Counted from the stretch's first letter, positions 1 through 6,597 are shown. The stretch is DNA of 12,407 bases from Limnohabitans sp. (GCA_030729445.1 JANQXJ010000250.1:1-12407); one strand, 5' to 3'. Program-made: numbers and translations. Notes: a model not told the origin generated them from the letters alone.

Positions 1-5
1 AAGGT

Positions 6-99
6 GACGAGCCTTGACCCCGGCACTGGATTCACAGTTAGGGCTGCTTGGTTCCCCACCTGACCCGGTTGGCCGCTTCACCATGCGGGAAGGCCCGTC
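6..99 (-). ncRNA. ffs: 4.5S signal recognition particle RNA (SRP RNA)
   Basis: RNA scaffold of the bacterial signal recognition particle; it binds Ffh and targets inner-membrane proteins co-translationally. Read on the minus strand, positions 66-43 carry the diagnostic helix-8 signature: GGTCAGG, a TGG/CCA stem capped by a GGAA tetraloop, then AAGCAGCC. The outer ends close the hairpin: GACGGGCCTT (99-90) pairs with AAGGCTCGTC (15-6) over ten positions, one of them a G-U. CCCG and GCATGG then pair with CCAGTGC and CGGG with small bulges. The length of about 94 bases fits the short proteobacterial form. The ends are set from the outer helix and could be off by a few bases. It diverges from dnaX, with about 155 bases between the RNA 5' end and the dnaX start codon. 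Confidence 0.9.
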
Positions 100-106
100 A
101 GGGTTG

Positions 107-112
107 ATTGTA
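107..112 (-). promoter_or_regulatory. -10 box of the ffs promoter
   Basis: On the minus strand this reads TACAAT, five of six matches to the sigma-70 consensus. It lies seven bases upstream of the predicted 5' end of the SRP RNA near position 99-100, which is the expected distance. No convincing -35 hexamer sits 16-18 bases further upstream; the region there is A-rich on the minus strand. Confidence 0.5.
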
Positions 113-141
113 GGCGAGCTGGCAGGGGCTTTTTCCGTCTG

Positions 142-158
142 ACCAGTTTTTTACTGGT
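142..158. repeat. Small hairpin in the ffs/dnaX divergent spacer
   Basis: ACCAGT (142-147) and ACTGGT (153-158) form a perfect six-base inverted repeat around a five-T loop. Only two T follow on the plus strand, so it is not a convincing terminator. It lies upstream of both divergent promoters; its role is unknown. Confidence 0.35.
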
Positions 159-206
159 TTCTGCGCGGGTTCTTCCACGCTCAGGCCTTCGTCTTGACCT
201 TGGTTA

Positions 207-239
207 GGTCTGGGTCGATTCAGAGCACCCCGCCAGACC
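207..239. promoter_or_regulatory. Possible operator: GGTCTGG/CCAGACC dyad at the dnaX promoter
   Basis: GGTCTGG (207-213) and CCAGACC (233-239) are perfect seven-base inverted arms separated by 19 bases. They bracket the proposed dnaX -35 box and abut the -10 box, a suitable place for a repressor to bind. A smaller dyad, GACCT/AGGTC (196-200/206-210), overlaps the left arm. Function is inferred from position only. Confidence 0.25.
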
Positions 240-247
240 GATAGAAT
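219..247 (+). promoter_or_regulatory. Candidate dnaX operon promoter
   Basis: A -10-like TAGAAT (242-247, five of six consensus positions) follows a -35-like TTCAGA (219-224, four of six) at 17-base spacing. Transcription would begin near position 254, only about two bases before the dnaX ATG at 256. No Shine-Dalgarno sequence precedes that ATG, which suggests a leaderless or nearly leaderless mRNA. Confidence 0.4.
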
Positions 248-255
248 CGTCACCC

Positions 256-1992
256 ATGTCTTACCTTGTTCTTGCGCGTAAATACCGCCCCCGCAATTTC
301 ACCGAAATGGTGGGGCAGGAGCACGTCGTGCAGGCTTTGACCAATGCCTTGGTGCAGCAGCGACTGCACCACGCCTATTTGTTCACCGGCACCCGGGGTG
401 TGGGCAAGACCACGGTGTCGCGCATTTTGGCCAAGTCGCTCAACTGCCAAGGCGCAGACGGGCAGGGTGGCATCACCGCCGAGCCGTGTGGCGTGTGCCA
501 GGCTTGCCGTGACATCGACGCCGGGCGTTTTGTGGATTACACCGAGCTCGATGCCGCATCGAACCGGGGTGTGGACGAGGTGCAAAGCCTGCTCGAGCAG
601 GCGGTTTATAAGCCTGTGCAGGGGCGCTTCAAGGTCTTCATGATCGACGAGGTGCACATGCTCACAAACACCGCGTTCAACGCGATGTTGAAGACCCTGG
701 AAGAGCCCCCAGAATATTTGAAGTTCGTGCTGGCCACGACCGACCCACAAAAGGTGCCGGTGACGGTGCTCTCGCGCTGCCTGCAGTTCAACCTGCGGCC
801 CATGGCCCCTGAGACGGTGTTTGAACACCTGACCCAGGTGCTGGCCGCCGAGCAGCTGAGCGCCGAGCCCTTGGCCTTGCGCCTGCTGGCCCGCGCCGCA
901 CGCGGCTCGATGCGTGATGCGCTCAGCCTGACCGACCAGGCCATTGCCTTTGGCAACGGCCAGTTGCAAGAAGCGGGCGTGCGCCAAATGCTGGGCAGCG
1001 TGGACCGCAGCCATGTGTTGCAGCTCATCCGCGCTTTGGCCGAGGGCGATGGGGCCACGGTGGTGAACCAAGTCAATGCTTTGCGCCTGCAAGGTGTGTC
1101 GGCCGCCGCCACCCTCGAAGACATGGCCATGCTGCTGCAGCGCATGGCGGTGATGCAGATGGTGCCCAGCATGGCGCATGACGGCGAAGACCCCGACACC
1201 CAGGGCTTGGCCGATCTTGCCGCTGCCATGCCCGCCGAAGAAACCCAATTGCTCTACAGCCTGTGCCTGCATGGCCGCACCGAGCTGGGTCTGGCCCCGG
1301 ACGAGTACGCGGCACTGACCATGGTGCTGCTGCGCTTGCTGGCCTTCAAACCCGCAGCGGGAACGGCAGAAAAAAAAAGTCCGCTGACCAGACCTAGTGC
1401 CAGACCAAGTGCCAGCGACAGGCCGCCGCCCTGGGAGGATTGGCCGGACACGACCGACTACGCCGATCAAGAGAGCCTGGCTTCGGCCCAGGCAGTGGCT
1501 GCGCCAAATTCTCCGGCCTTGCGTGCCTTGCCCGTGCGTGAAGCGCCCGAGCCCTCGTCGCGCCTGGACATGCCCCGCGCTGCTGCCCCGGCTGCGGTGC
1601 AGGCCACTCCCGAAGGCGATGTCTGGATGGCGGTGGTGCAAGGCCTGTTGGACCAAGAGACCATCACCGCACTGGTGCGCGAGCTGGCTTTGCAGTCGCA
1701 ATTGCTGGGGCGCGATGGTGTGCAGTGGCAGCTGCGTGTGGAGCGCGAGACCCTGAACCACGCCGCCAGTCGGGAGCGGTTGCAAGCGGCTTTGCTGGCA
1801 GCGGGCCACGGTGATGTGAAACTGCACATCGAGATTGGCCCGGTGAGCGACAGCCCGGCTCGGCGCTTGGCCGTGAAAGCCGCCGAGAAAATGCTGGCCG
1901 CGCAAGAGCTCATTCAAAACGACCCCTTGGTGCAGGCCATGGTGCGTGATTTTGGGGCCAAAATTGTGCCCGGCAGCATTCAGCTGATTTGA
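256..1992 (+). CDS. dnaX: DNA polymerase III subunit tau (and gamma by frameshift)
   Basis: ATPase subunit of the clamp loader, which opens the beta clamp; tau also ties polymerase cores and helicase together at the replication fork. The 578-residue product shows the AAA+ core in order: Walker A GTRGVGKT (45-52), zinc-binding cysteines C64, C78, C81 and C84, Walker B with the DEVH sequence (about 127-135), sensor 1 around ATTDP (160-164), and the SRC motif (173-175) whose Arg acts as the trans arginine finger. Domain III ends near residue 370, followed by a Pro/Ala-rich linker and a C-terminal tau region, somewhat shorter than the 643-residue E. coli protein. A slippery A run at codons 372-374 is expected to give a gamma form (separate entry). 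The ATG start has no Shine-Dalgarno sequence but matches the family N-terminus. It is first in a dnaX-ybaB-recR operon. Confidence 0.97.
   Translation: MSYLVLARKYRPRNFTEMVGQEHVVQALTNALVQQRLHHAYLFTGTRGVGKTTVSRILAKSLNCQGADGQGGITAEPCGVCQACRDIDAGRFVDYTELDAASNRGVDEVQSLLEQAVYKPVQGRFKVFMIDEVHMLTNTAFNAMLKTLEEPPEYLKFVLATTDPQKVPVTVLSRCLQFNLRPMAPETVFEHLTQVLAAEQLSAEPLALRLLARAARGSMRDALSLTDQAIAFGNGQLQEAGVRQMLGSVDRSHVLQLIRALAEGDGATVVNQVNALRLQGVSAAATLEDMAMLLQRMAVMQMVPSMAHDGEDPDTQGLADLAAAMPAEETQLLYSLCLHGRTELGLAPDEYAALTMVLLRLLAFKPAAGTAEKKSPLTRPSARPSASDRPPPWEDWPDTTDYADQESLASAQAVAAPNSPALRALPVREAPEPSSRLDMPRAAAPAAVQATPEGDVWMAVVQGLLDQETITALVRELALQSQLLGRDGVQWQLRVERETLNHAASRERLQAALLAAGHGDVKLHIEIGPVSDSPARRLAVKAAEKMLAAQELIQNDPLVQAMVRDFGAKIVPGSIQLI
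1369..1397 (+). promoter_or_regulatory. dnaX -1 frameshift / slippage site giving gamma
   Basis: Nine A (1370-1378) are followed by GT. In the dnaX frame the codons are GAA AAA AAA AGT, so 1371-1377 is an X XXY YYZ heptamer (A AAA AAA). A -1 slip continues AAG TCC GCT GAC CAG ACC and stops at TAG (1395-1397), giving a protein of about 380 residues that ends after domain III, as gamma does. The +1 frame stops at TGA (1385-1387). A GGGA stretch (1359-1362) lies 8 bases upstream, and a weak five-base stem (1382-1386/1413-1417) downstream may stimulate slipping. Known precedents are the E. coli dnaX ribosomal frameshift and transcriptional slippage on nine A in Thermus thermophilus dnaX. Use of this site here is inferred. 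Confidence 0.75.
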
Positions 1993-2032
1993 TTTTTTCC
2001 CTCATTACCCCATTCATCTCAAAGGAAACACC

Positions 2033-2356
2033 ATGTTCAACAAAGGACAACTCGCTGGCCTCATGAAGCAGGCCCAGGCCATGCAGGACAACCTGAAAAA
2101 AGCCCAGGATGAACTGGCGTTTGTCGAGGTCGAGGGTCAAGCGGGTTCCGGCATGGTCAAGGTACTGATGACTTGCAAGCACAACGTGCGCCGCGTGACC
2201 ATCGACCCCAGTTTGCTGGCCGATGACAAGGACATGCTGGAAGACCTGGTGGCCGCGGCCTTCAATGACGCGGTGCGCATGGCCGAAGAGGTGTCTTCGC
2301 AAAAAATGGGCAAGCTCACTGCCGGTTTGCCACCGGGCATGAAGCTGCCTTTCTGA
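2033..2356 (+). CDS. ybaB: YbaB/EbfC family nucleoid-associated protein
   Basis: Small DNA-binding protein of the YbaB/EbfC family that coats DNA as a homodimer and is nearly always encoded between dnaX and recR. The 107 residues match the family along their whole length: an N-terminal helical stretch rich in Met, Gln and Lys (MKQAQAMQDNLKKAQ), the central V-K-V strand followed by NVRRVTIDPSLL, the LEDLVAAAFNDA helix, and a C-terminal PPGMKLPF tail. The start is well supported by AAGGA at 2022-2026, six bases before the ATG. It begins 40 bases after dnaX; a T-rich stretch (about 1988-1999) in that gap has no stem and is not a terminator. Recombination or replication roles are suggested only by its neighbours. 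Confidence 0.96.
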   Translation: MFNKGQLAGLMKQAQAMQDNLKKAQDELAFVEVEGQAGSGMVKVLMTCKHNVRRVTIDPSLLADDKDMLEDLVAAAFNDAVRMAEEVSSQKMGKLTAGLPPGMKLPF

Positions 2357-2366
2357 GATTCAACGC

Positions 2367-2957
2367 ATGGCCGACACCCACGCGCTTGCCACTTTGGTCC
2401 AAGCCCTCAAGGGCTTGCCGGGGGTGGGCATCAAGTCGGCCCAGCGTATGGCTTTTCAGCTGCTGCAAAACGACCGGGCCACGGCCCGGCAACTGGCGGC
2501 TGCTTTGGACAACGCGGTGCAAAAAATCCGCCATTGCGCCTGTTGCCACACCTTTACCGAGGCCGAGCTGTGTGACACCTGTCTGGACGCTTCGCGGGAC
2601 CGCACCCAGTTGTGCGTGATCGAAACCCCGGCCGACCAGTCGGCCATCGAGCGCACTGGCACCTACCGGGGCTTGTATTTTGTGCTCATGGGCAAACTCA
2701 GCCCGCTCGACGGCATCGGCCCGCACGACATTGGCTTGGCCAAACTCAAACAAAGGGTGGGCGATGGTGTGCTGACCGAGGTGATCTTGGCCACCAACTT
2801 CACCGCCGAGGGCGAGGCCACGGCGCATGTGATCTCGGAGATGATCCGCCAGCAAGGCCTGAAGGTCACGCGGTTGGCCCGAGGCGTGCCTGCGGGCAGC
2901 GAGCTTGAATACGTCGACTTGGGCACCATCGCCCATGCTTTGGTCGACCGCCGCTGA
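2367..2957 (+). CDS. recR: Recombination mediator protein RecR
   Basis: Forms a ring-shaped clamp that works with RecO (and RecF) to load RecA on SSB-coated single-stranded DNA during gap repair. The 196-residue length is typical. Domains in order: a helix-hairpin-helix around LPGVGIKSAQRMAF (17-30), a zinc finger with C57, C60, C69 and C72, the Toprim domain starting at LCVIETPAD (82-90) and including the GKLSPLDGIGP loop (109-119), and the C-terminal region with ATNFTAEGEATA and LARGVPAGSELEYVDLGT. It starts 10 bases after the ybaB stop, so the two genes are surely cotranscribed. A GAG overlapping the ybaB stop is the only Shine-Dalgarno candidate. Confidence 0.97.
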   Translation: MADTHALATLVQALKGLPGVGIKSAQRMAFQLLQNDRATARQLAAALDNAVQKIRHCACCHTFTEAELCDTCLDASRDRTQLCVIETPADQSAIERTGTYRGLYFVLMGKLSPLDGIGPHDIGLAKLKQRVGDGVLTEVILATNFTAEGEATAHVISEMIRQQGLKVTRLARGVPAGSELEYVDLGTIAHALVDRR

Positions 2958-3039
2958 GCCGTGTAATTGGGCTCCCATAGCGGGGCGTATTGATCACTTC
3001 ATGGGTTTGAAGTTGGTGTGTTGGGGGCTTGCAAATACC

Positions 3040-3053
3040 CGTAATCCATTACG
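3040..3053. promoter_or_regulatory. Palindrome CGTAAT-CC-ATTACG, possible operator
   Basis: A perfect six-base dyad with a two-base centre, 90 bases upstream of the GTG start of the orphan binding protein. Its short, symmetric, AT-centred form suits a dimeric transcription factor rather than a terminator, since no T run follows. The factor is unknown. Confidence 0.35.
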
Positions 3054-3064
3054 TGAAAACCCGC

Positions 3065-3080
3065 TCGGGAACAATCCCGA
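3065..3080. promoter_or_regulatory. Palindrome TCGGGA-ACAA-TCCCGA, possible operator or RNA hairpin
   Basis: A perfect six-base inverted repeat with a four-base loop, 11 bases after the previous dyad. It could form a stable RNA hairpin in a leader transcript or be a protein binding site. No T run follows, so termination is unlikely. Confidence 0.35.
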
Positions 3081-3128
3081 TGCGCCATCCATCGCCTGTG
3101 TTTAAGCTGACAACATCTTCAACATCTC

Positions 3129-3134
3129 AAGGAG
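3129..3134 (+). promoter_or_regulatory. Ribosome binding site deciding the GTG start at 3143
   Basis: AAGGAG, the best Shine-Dalgarno sequence in the window, sits eight bases upstream of the GTG. It fixes the start codon of the substrate-binding protein and rules out longer upstream readings. Confidence 0.75.
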
Positions 3135-3142
3135 TAAAGAGG

Positions 3143-4192
3143 GTGACTTCAGCCCACGCTTCGCGCCGATCATTGCTGCTGGCCGCTGTGGGGTCGCTGG
3201 CTGCAAACCAGGTGGCATCCGCCCCTTCTCCTGATCAAGGGCGGGTTTTGCCGCGTGTGCGAGTGGCATTGGCCGCCAGCCAAAGCCTCTATCACCTGCC
3301 CTTGACCTTGGCCGATCGGCTCGGGTTTTTTCGCCAGGCAGGTGTGCAGTTGGAGTGGTTGCCCCAGGAGTCGGGTGCCAAGGCCTTGAGTCAGGCGCTC
3401 TCGGGGCAAGCCGATGTGGTGGCCGGTGCTTACGAACACTTGTTTGGTCTGCAATTGAAGGGGCTCAATTACCAAAGTTTTGTGCAGTTGAGCCGCACGC
3501 CCCAAGTCAGTCTGGGTGGCAGCACACGCAGCGGCCTGGCTTGGCGCTCCAAGGCCGATATACGGGGGATGCGTCTGGGCATTTCTGCCTTGGATTCGAC
3601 CACACACTGGACGGCAAGCCAATGGTTGCGACGCCAAGGTTTGACGGGTGAGGATGTGGTGTTTGTCCCCGTTGGGTCCTCCCAAGGGGTCATGGAGGCG
3701 ATGCGAAGTGGACGCATCGATGCCCTGTGCAATCCGGACCCAGTGATGCATTGGTTGGAGCAAAAAAACGAGATCCGCCTGCTCGTCGATGCCCGGACTT
3801 TGCAGGGTGCTCGACAGTTGATGGGCGGGGCTGTCCCAGGGGCCAGTCTGTTTGCGCATGCTGATTATCTGCAGCAACACGCCGATCGTGTTCAGGCTTT
3901 GAGTGATGGTGTGGTGCAGGCGCTCAAGTGGCTGCAGACGGCGGGCTTGACCGATATTTTGCGGACGGTTCCGTCCAGCCACTGGATGGGCGACCGGGCC
4001 ATTTACCTGGGCGCATTTGAGAAGTTACGCGAGTCCTACGCCGTCGACGGCCGAGTGCGTTTGGAAGATGTGGTCCATTCTTGGCGGGTGCATGCCAAAT
4101 TGATTGGCGCTGTTGGGGCCAAGCAAATGGTGCCCGAACGGACATTCACCAACGCTTTTTCTCAAAAATCGGCCAGCCGTTGGTTGTCCTGA
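3143..4192 (+). CDS. Orphan ABC-type substrate-binding protein, NMT1/SsuA-like
   Basis: Predicted periplasmic binding protein of the NMT1/THI5 and SsuA/TauA fold, whose members bind pyrimidine precursors, nitrate, sulfonates or taurine for ABC importers. The ligand cannot be told from sequence. I chose the GTG at 3143 because AAGGAG (3129-3134) lies eight bases before it and the product then opens with a twin-arginine-like signal peptide: ASRRSLLLAAVGSLA with R8-R9, a hydrophobic core, and a small-residue cleavage region near 24-27. The mature part shows family features: ALAASQSLYHLPLTLADRLGFF (two-lobe start, about 42-63), a Q-A-D-V-V-AGAYE stretch (89-98), a domain II turn at DIRGMRLGI (139-147), and AMRSGRIDA with C-N-P-D-P (187-200). 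Length is 349 residues. No permease or ATPase gene adjoins it. It converges on mltD, with 15 bases between the stop codons. Confidence 0.85.
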   Translation: MTSAHASRRSLLLAAVGSLAANQVASAPSPDQGRVLPRVRVALAASQSLYHLPLTLADRLGFFRQAGVQLEWLPQESGAKALSQALSGQADVVAGAYEHLFGLQLKGLNYQSFVQLSRTPQVSLGGSTRSGLAWRSKADIRGMRLGISALDSTTHWTASQWLRRQGLTGEDVVFVPVGSSQGVMEAMRSGRIDALCNPDPVMHWLEQKNEIRLLVDARTLQGARQLMGGAVPGASLFAHADYLQQHADRVQALSDGVVQALKWLQTAGLTDILRTVPSSHWMGDRAIYLGAFEKLRESYAVDGRVRLEDVVHSWRVHAKLIGAVGAKQMVPERTFTNAFSQKSASRWLS

Positions 4193-4207
4193 AGTGCGGG
4201 TGGGTGC

Positions 4208-5827
4208 TTACCGCTTGGGCGAGGTCTTGTTGGCCCTTGGGGTCGCTTTGACGGGGGCTTTGCTGCGTTGGCCTTTCGCCTTGCGTGGTGCCGACTTGGC
4301 CGCTCGGCGCGAAGCCTTGGCCGGTACATAAATGGCAAGCGATTGACCCTTGGACAGCGAAGCATTGGGCTTGAGGCGGTTCCAGTCGGCCAGATTGGCT
4401 GCACTCACGCCGTGGCGCGAAGCCAAGCGAGCGAGTGTGTCTCCCGGGCGGGCCTTGACCCTGATTTTGCGCAACACCACCTCAGGCGCCAGCAGGAGAT
4501 GGCCGTTGTCTGCAAGGTGTTCGGTCACGTCGTTGTCCAGTTTGCCTTGACGCGGCACCAGCAATGTGGAGCCTGTCTTGACCAACATGCGGGCCGGAAT
4601 GCCATTGACGCTGCGCAATTGCTCAGTGGTCATGCCCACTTGTTTGGCCACTTCTTGCGCTCGCATGGTGCGGGGTGCTTGCCATGCGGTCCAACTTGAC
4701 AAACGTCGCTCAGGGTTGGCTTGCATATTGGATTCAAAGACTTGGGCGTTGTCCCATGGCAGCAAGATCTGCGGTGTGCCCGCCGCCAAAATCACCGGGC
4801 GATTCATGGCTGGGTTCAAGGCCTTGAAGTCTTCTAGGCTGACGTTGGCCAGTTTGGCGGCCATGGCCACGTCAATGTCACGGTCGATGGCCACACTTTT
4901 GAAGTAAGGGTGGTTTTGTATGAGGGGGAGCTGGGTGTTGAAGGCCTCGGGTTGGGCCACAATGTTTTTGATCGCCTGCAACTTGGGCACATAAAAGCGC
5001 GTTTCGTTGGGCATTCGCAGGTCGCTGTAGGTCAGCGGTAAACCTTTGGCTTTATTGCGGGCCAAGGCGCGGCCGACACTGCCTTCGCCCCAGTTGTAGG
5101 CAGCCAGGGCCAAGTGCCAATCGCCAAACATGCTGTGGAGTTTTTGCAGGTAATCGAGCGCCGCTCGGGTCGACTCGAGTACATCGCGCCGTTCGTCCCG
5201 AAAAAGGTTTTGCTTCAGGTCAAAAAATTTGCCTGTAGCGGGCATGAATTGCCACATGCCCGCAGCTTTGGCGCTGGAGACAGCTTGTGGGTTAAAGGCC
5301 GACTCGATGAAGGGCAGCAAGGCCAACTCCATGGGCATTTGGCGCCGCTCCAGTTCTTCGACAATGTGAAAAAGATAGGGGCGCGAGCGCTCTGTCATGC
5401 GCAGCATGTAGTCGGGTCGACTGGCATACCACTGTTCGCGGTTGCGCACCAAGTCATTGTCCAAGTCGGGCATGCCGAAACCGCGGCGGATACGCTCCCA
5501 GATGTCGATTTTCTCTTGCAGACCAACAACCGCATGGGGCTTGAGTTCTACTGGTTTTTCCAAACTTATGGCAGGCACAGCGGGCGCATCGGGTGCAGCA
5601 GGAGCGGTTGCTGTCACTGGGGCTGCAGGTGCAGGTTCTGGCGCGGGCGTTGTCGTGACGGATGGTGATGTGATTTCAGGCAGGCGCTCGACAGGCGGTA
5701 GAGGGGCTGTCTGCTGGGCTGTCTGCGTGGTGGGCACCAAGGTGGCACAGCCAGAAACCACAGCGGCCAGCACCAAGACCCAGCTGAGGCGAATGAGGCG
5801 GGCTGGGGCAAAGAGGTTCAGGTTCAT
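4208..5827 (-). CDS. mltD: Membrane-bound lytic murein transglycosylase D, LysM lipoprotein
   Basis: Cleaves the MurNAc-GlcNAc bond of peptidoglycan to 1,6-anhydro ends, from the inner face of the outer membrane. From the ATG at 5827 the product has 539 residues: a lipoprotein signal with lipobox VSGC (Cys27), a Pro/Ala/Thr-rich linker (about 34-92), the SLT domain with catalytic Glu175 in LLPFIESAFNP, the AAGMWQFMPATG stretch and AAYNWGEGSVGRAL, then a weak LysM-like segment (about 376-425), a clear LysM repeat (about 454-502, RVKARPGDTLARLASRHGVS), and a very basic Lys/Ala/Arg tail of about 35 residues. This start overlaps the gloB stop as ATGA and has GGAAAAA eight bases upstream. An ATG at 5845 would add six residues but has no ribosome site. 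The basic C-terminal tail is an unusual addition that may bind the anionic wall. Confidence 0.93.
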   Translation of the reverse strand: MNLNLFAPARLIRLSWVLVLAAVVSGCATLVPTTQTAQQTAPLPPVERLPEITSPSVTTTPAPEPAPAAPVTATAPAAPDAPAVPAISLEKPVELKPHAVVGLQEKIDIWERIRRGFGMPDLDNDLVRNREQWYASRPDYMLRMTERSRPYLFHIVEELERRQMPMELALLPFIESAFNPQAVSSAKAAGMWQFMPATGKFFDLKQNLFRDERRDVLESTRAALDYLQKLHSMFGDWHLALAAYNWGEGSVGRALARNKAKGLPLTYSDLRMPNETRFYVPKLQAIKNIVAQPEAFNTQLPLIQNHPYFKSVAIDRDIDVAMAAKLANVSLEDFKALNPAMNRPVILAAGTPQILLPWDNAQVFESNMQANPERRLSSWTAWQAPRTMRAQEVAKQVGMTTEQLRSVNGIPARMLVKTGSTLLVPRQGKLDNDVTEHLADNGHLLLAPEVVLRKIRVKARPGDTLARLASRHGVSAANLADWNRLKPNASLSKGQSLAIYVPAKASRRAAKSAPRKAKGQRSKAPVKATPRANKTSPKR

Positions 5828-6597
5828 TGGAAGTCGTTTTTCCATTGGCGCAGCGCTGCAAAAGTGGTCACATCGTCCACGGCCAGGCGGTCATGCTGGC
5901 GAACGGGGGTGGACACAGAAGGCAGGCGGCTTCGCAAAAAGGGGTTGATGGCGCGTTCGGTGTCCAGCGCCACAGGCAAGGTGGGCAGCGCTTGGCTGCG
6001 AAGTTGTGTGCACTGTGCCCAATAGGCCTGCAATTCCACGTTGTCGGGCTCGACGGCGCGGGCAAATTTCAGGTTCGACAAGGTGTATTCGTGGGCGCAG
6101 CACACCCGCGTGGCACCGGGCAAGGCAGACAAGCGGTCCAGCGAGTCCAGCATTTGGGCTGGCGTGCCTTCAAACAAACGCCCGCAGCCGCCCGAAAACA
6201 AGGTGTCACCACAAAAAAGCAGCGGGTCCTGGCCCGTGGGCTGTGCCCAAAAGGCGATGTGGCCCAAGGTGTGGCCTGGTACCTCGTGCACCTGCAGCGA
6301 CAGTCCGTGCCAATCCACGCAGTCGCCTTGTTGAAGGCCTTGTGATGGCACGGGCATGGTTTCCATTGCGGGTCCCAGCACACGGGCGCCGGTGCGGGCC
6401 ACCAGTTCGGCCAGGCCACTGGTGTGATCGGCATGGTGGTGCGTGACTAGAATCGTGTCCAAATGCAAACTTGGGTGCGCCTGCATCCAAGCCAGCACAG
6501 GCGCACTGTCGCCGGGGTCCACCACAAGGGCGTGGCGATCGGTGTGCAACAACCAAATATAGTTGTCTGCGAAAGCGGGCAGGGCAATCAGATTCAT
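5824..6597 (-). CDS. gloB: Hydroxyacylglutathione hydrolase (glyoxalase II)
   Basis: Hydrolyses S-D-lactoylglutathione to D-lactate and glutathione, the second step of methylglyoxal detoxification in the cytosol. It is a metallo-beta-lactamase-fold enzyme, and all binuclear metal ligands are visible in the 257-residue product: H53, H55, D57 and H58 in THHHADH, H109 in VPGHTLGH, D131 in CGDTLFSGGCGRLFEG, and H169 in CCAHEYT. The C-terminal NPFLRS signature of glyoxalase II is present (218-223). The start at 6597 matches the family N-terminus (MNLIALPAFADNYIW); an in-frame ATG ten codons upstream adds non-family residues. Its stop overlaps the mltD start (ATGA), implying translational coupling, and its start interlocks with the divergent yafS-like gene. 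Confidence 0.96.
   Translation of the reverse strand: MNLIALPAFADNYIWLLHTDRHALVVDPGDSAPVLAWMQAHPSLHLDTILVTHHHADHTSGLAELVARTGARVLGPAMETMPVPSQGLQQGDCVDWHGLSLQVHEVPGHTLGHIAFWAQPTGQDPLLFCGDTLFSGGCGRLFEGTPAQMLDSLDRLSALPGATRVCCAHEYTLSNLKFARAVEPDNVELQAYWAQCTQLRSQALPTLPVALDTERAINPFLRSRLPSVSTPVRQHDRLAVDDVTTFAALRQWKNDFQ

Larger units (their letters stand above)
2958..3142. other. Intergenic region between recR and the binding-protein gene
   Basis: This 185-base stretch holds no gene. It contains two perfect dyads (3040-3053 and 3065-3080) and a strong ribosome binding site at its end. No clear intrinsic terminator for the recR operon is visible. No sigma-70 promoter stands out: TTGCAA (3029-3034) resembles a -35 box but lacks a matching -10 box. 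Reading the gene from a TTG at 3029 would add 38 residues without family likeness and would put the dyads inside coding sequence. Confidence 0.6.

Noticed and set aside
142..158. Hairpin before dnaX considered as an intrinsic terminator
   Set aside because: The six-base stem is short and AT-containing, its T run is in the loop rather than after the stem, and only two T follow.
1376..1417. Stable stimulatory stem-loop downstream of the dnaX slippery run
   Set aside because: Only a five-base CGCTG/CAGCG stem with a 26-base loop could be drawn, too weak to list as a feature of its own.
250..1917. 555-codon open frame on the minus strand opposite dnaX
   Set aside because: It is an antisense shadow of a high-GC gene: composition rich in Gln, His, Gly and Arg, no known domain, no ribosome site. 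dnaX on the plus strand is certain.
3029..3142. N-terminal extension of the binding protein from a TTG
   Set aside because: It would add 38 residues without signal-peptide or family likeness, while AAGGAG and the Tat-like signal fix the start at the GTG at 3143.
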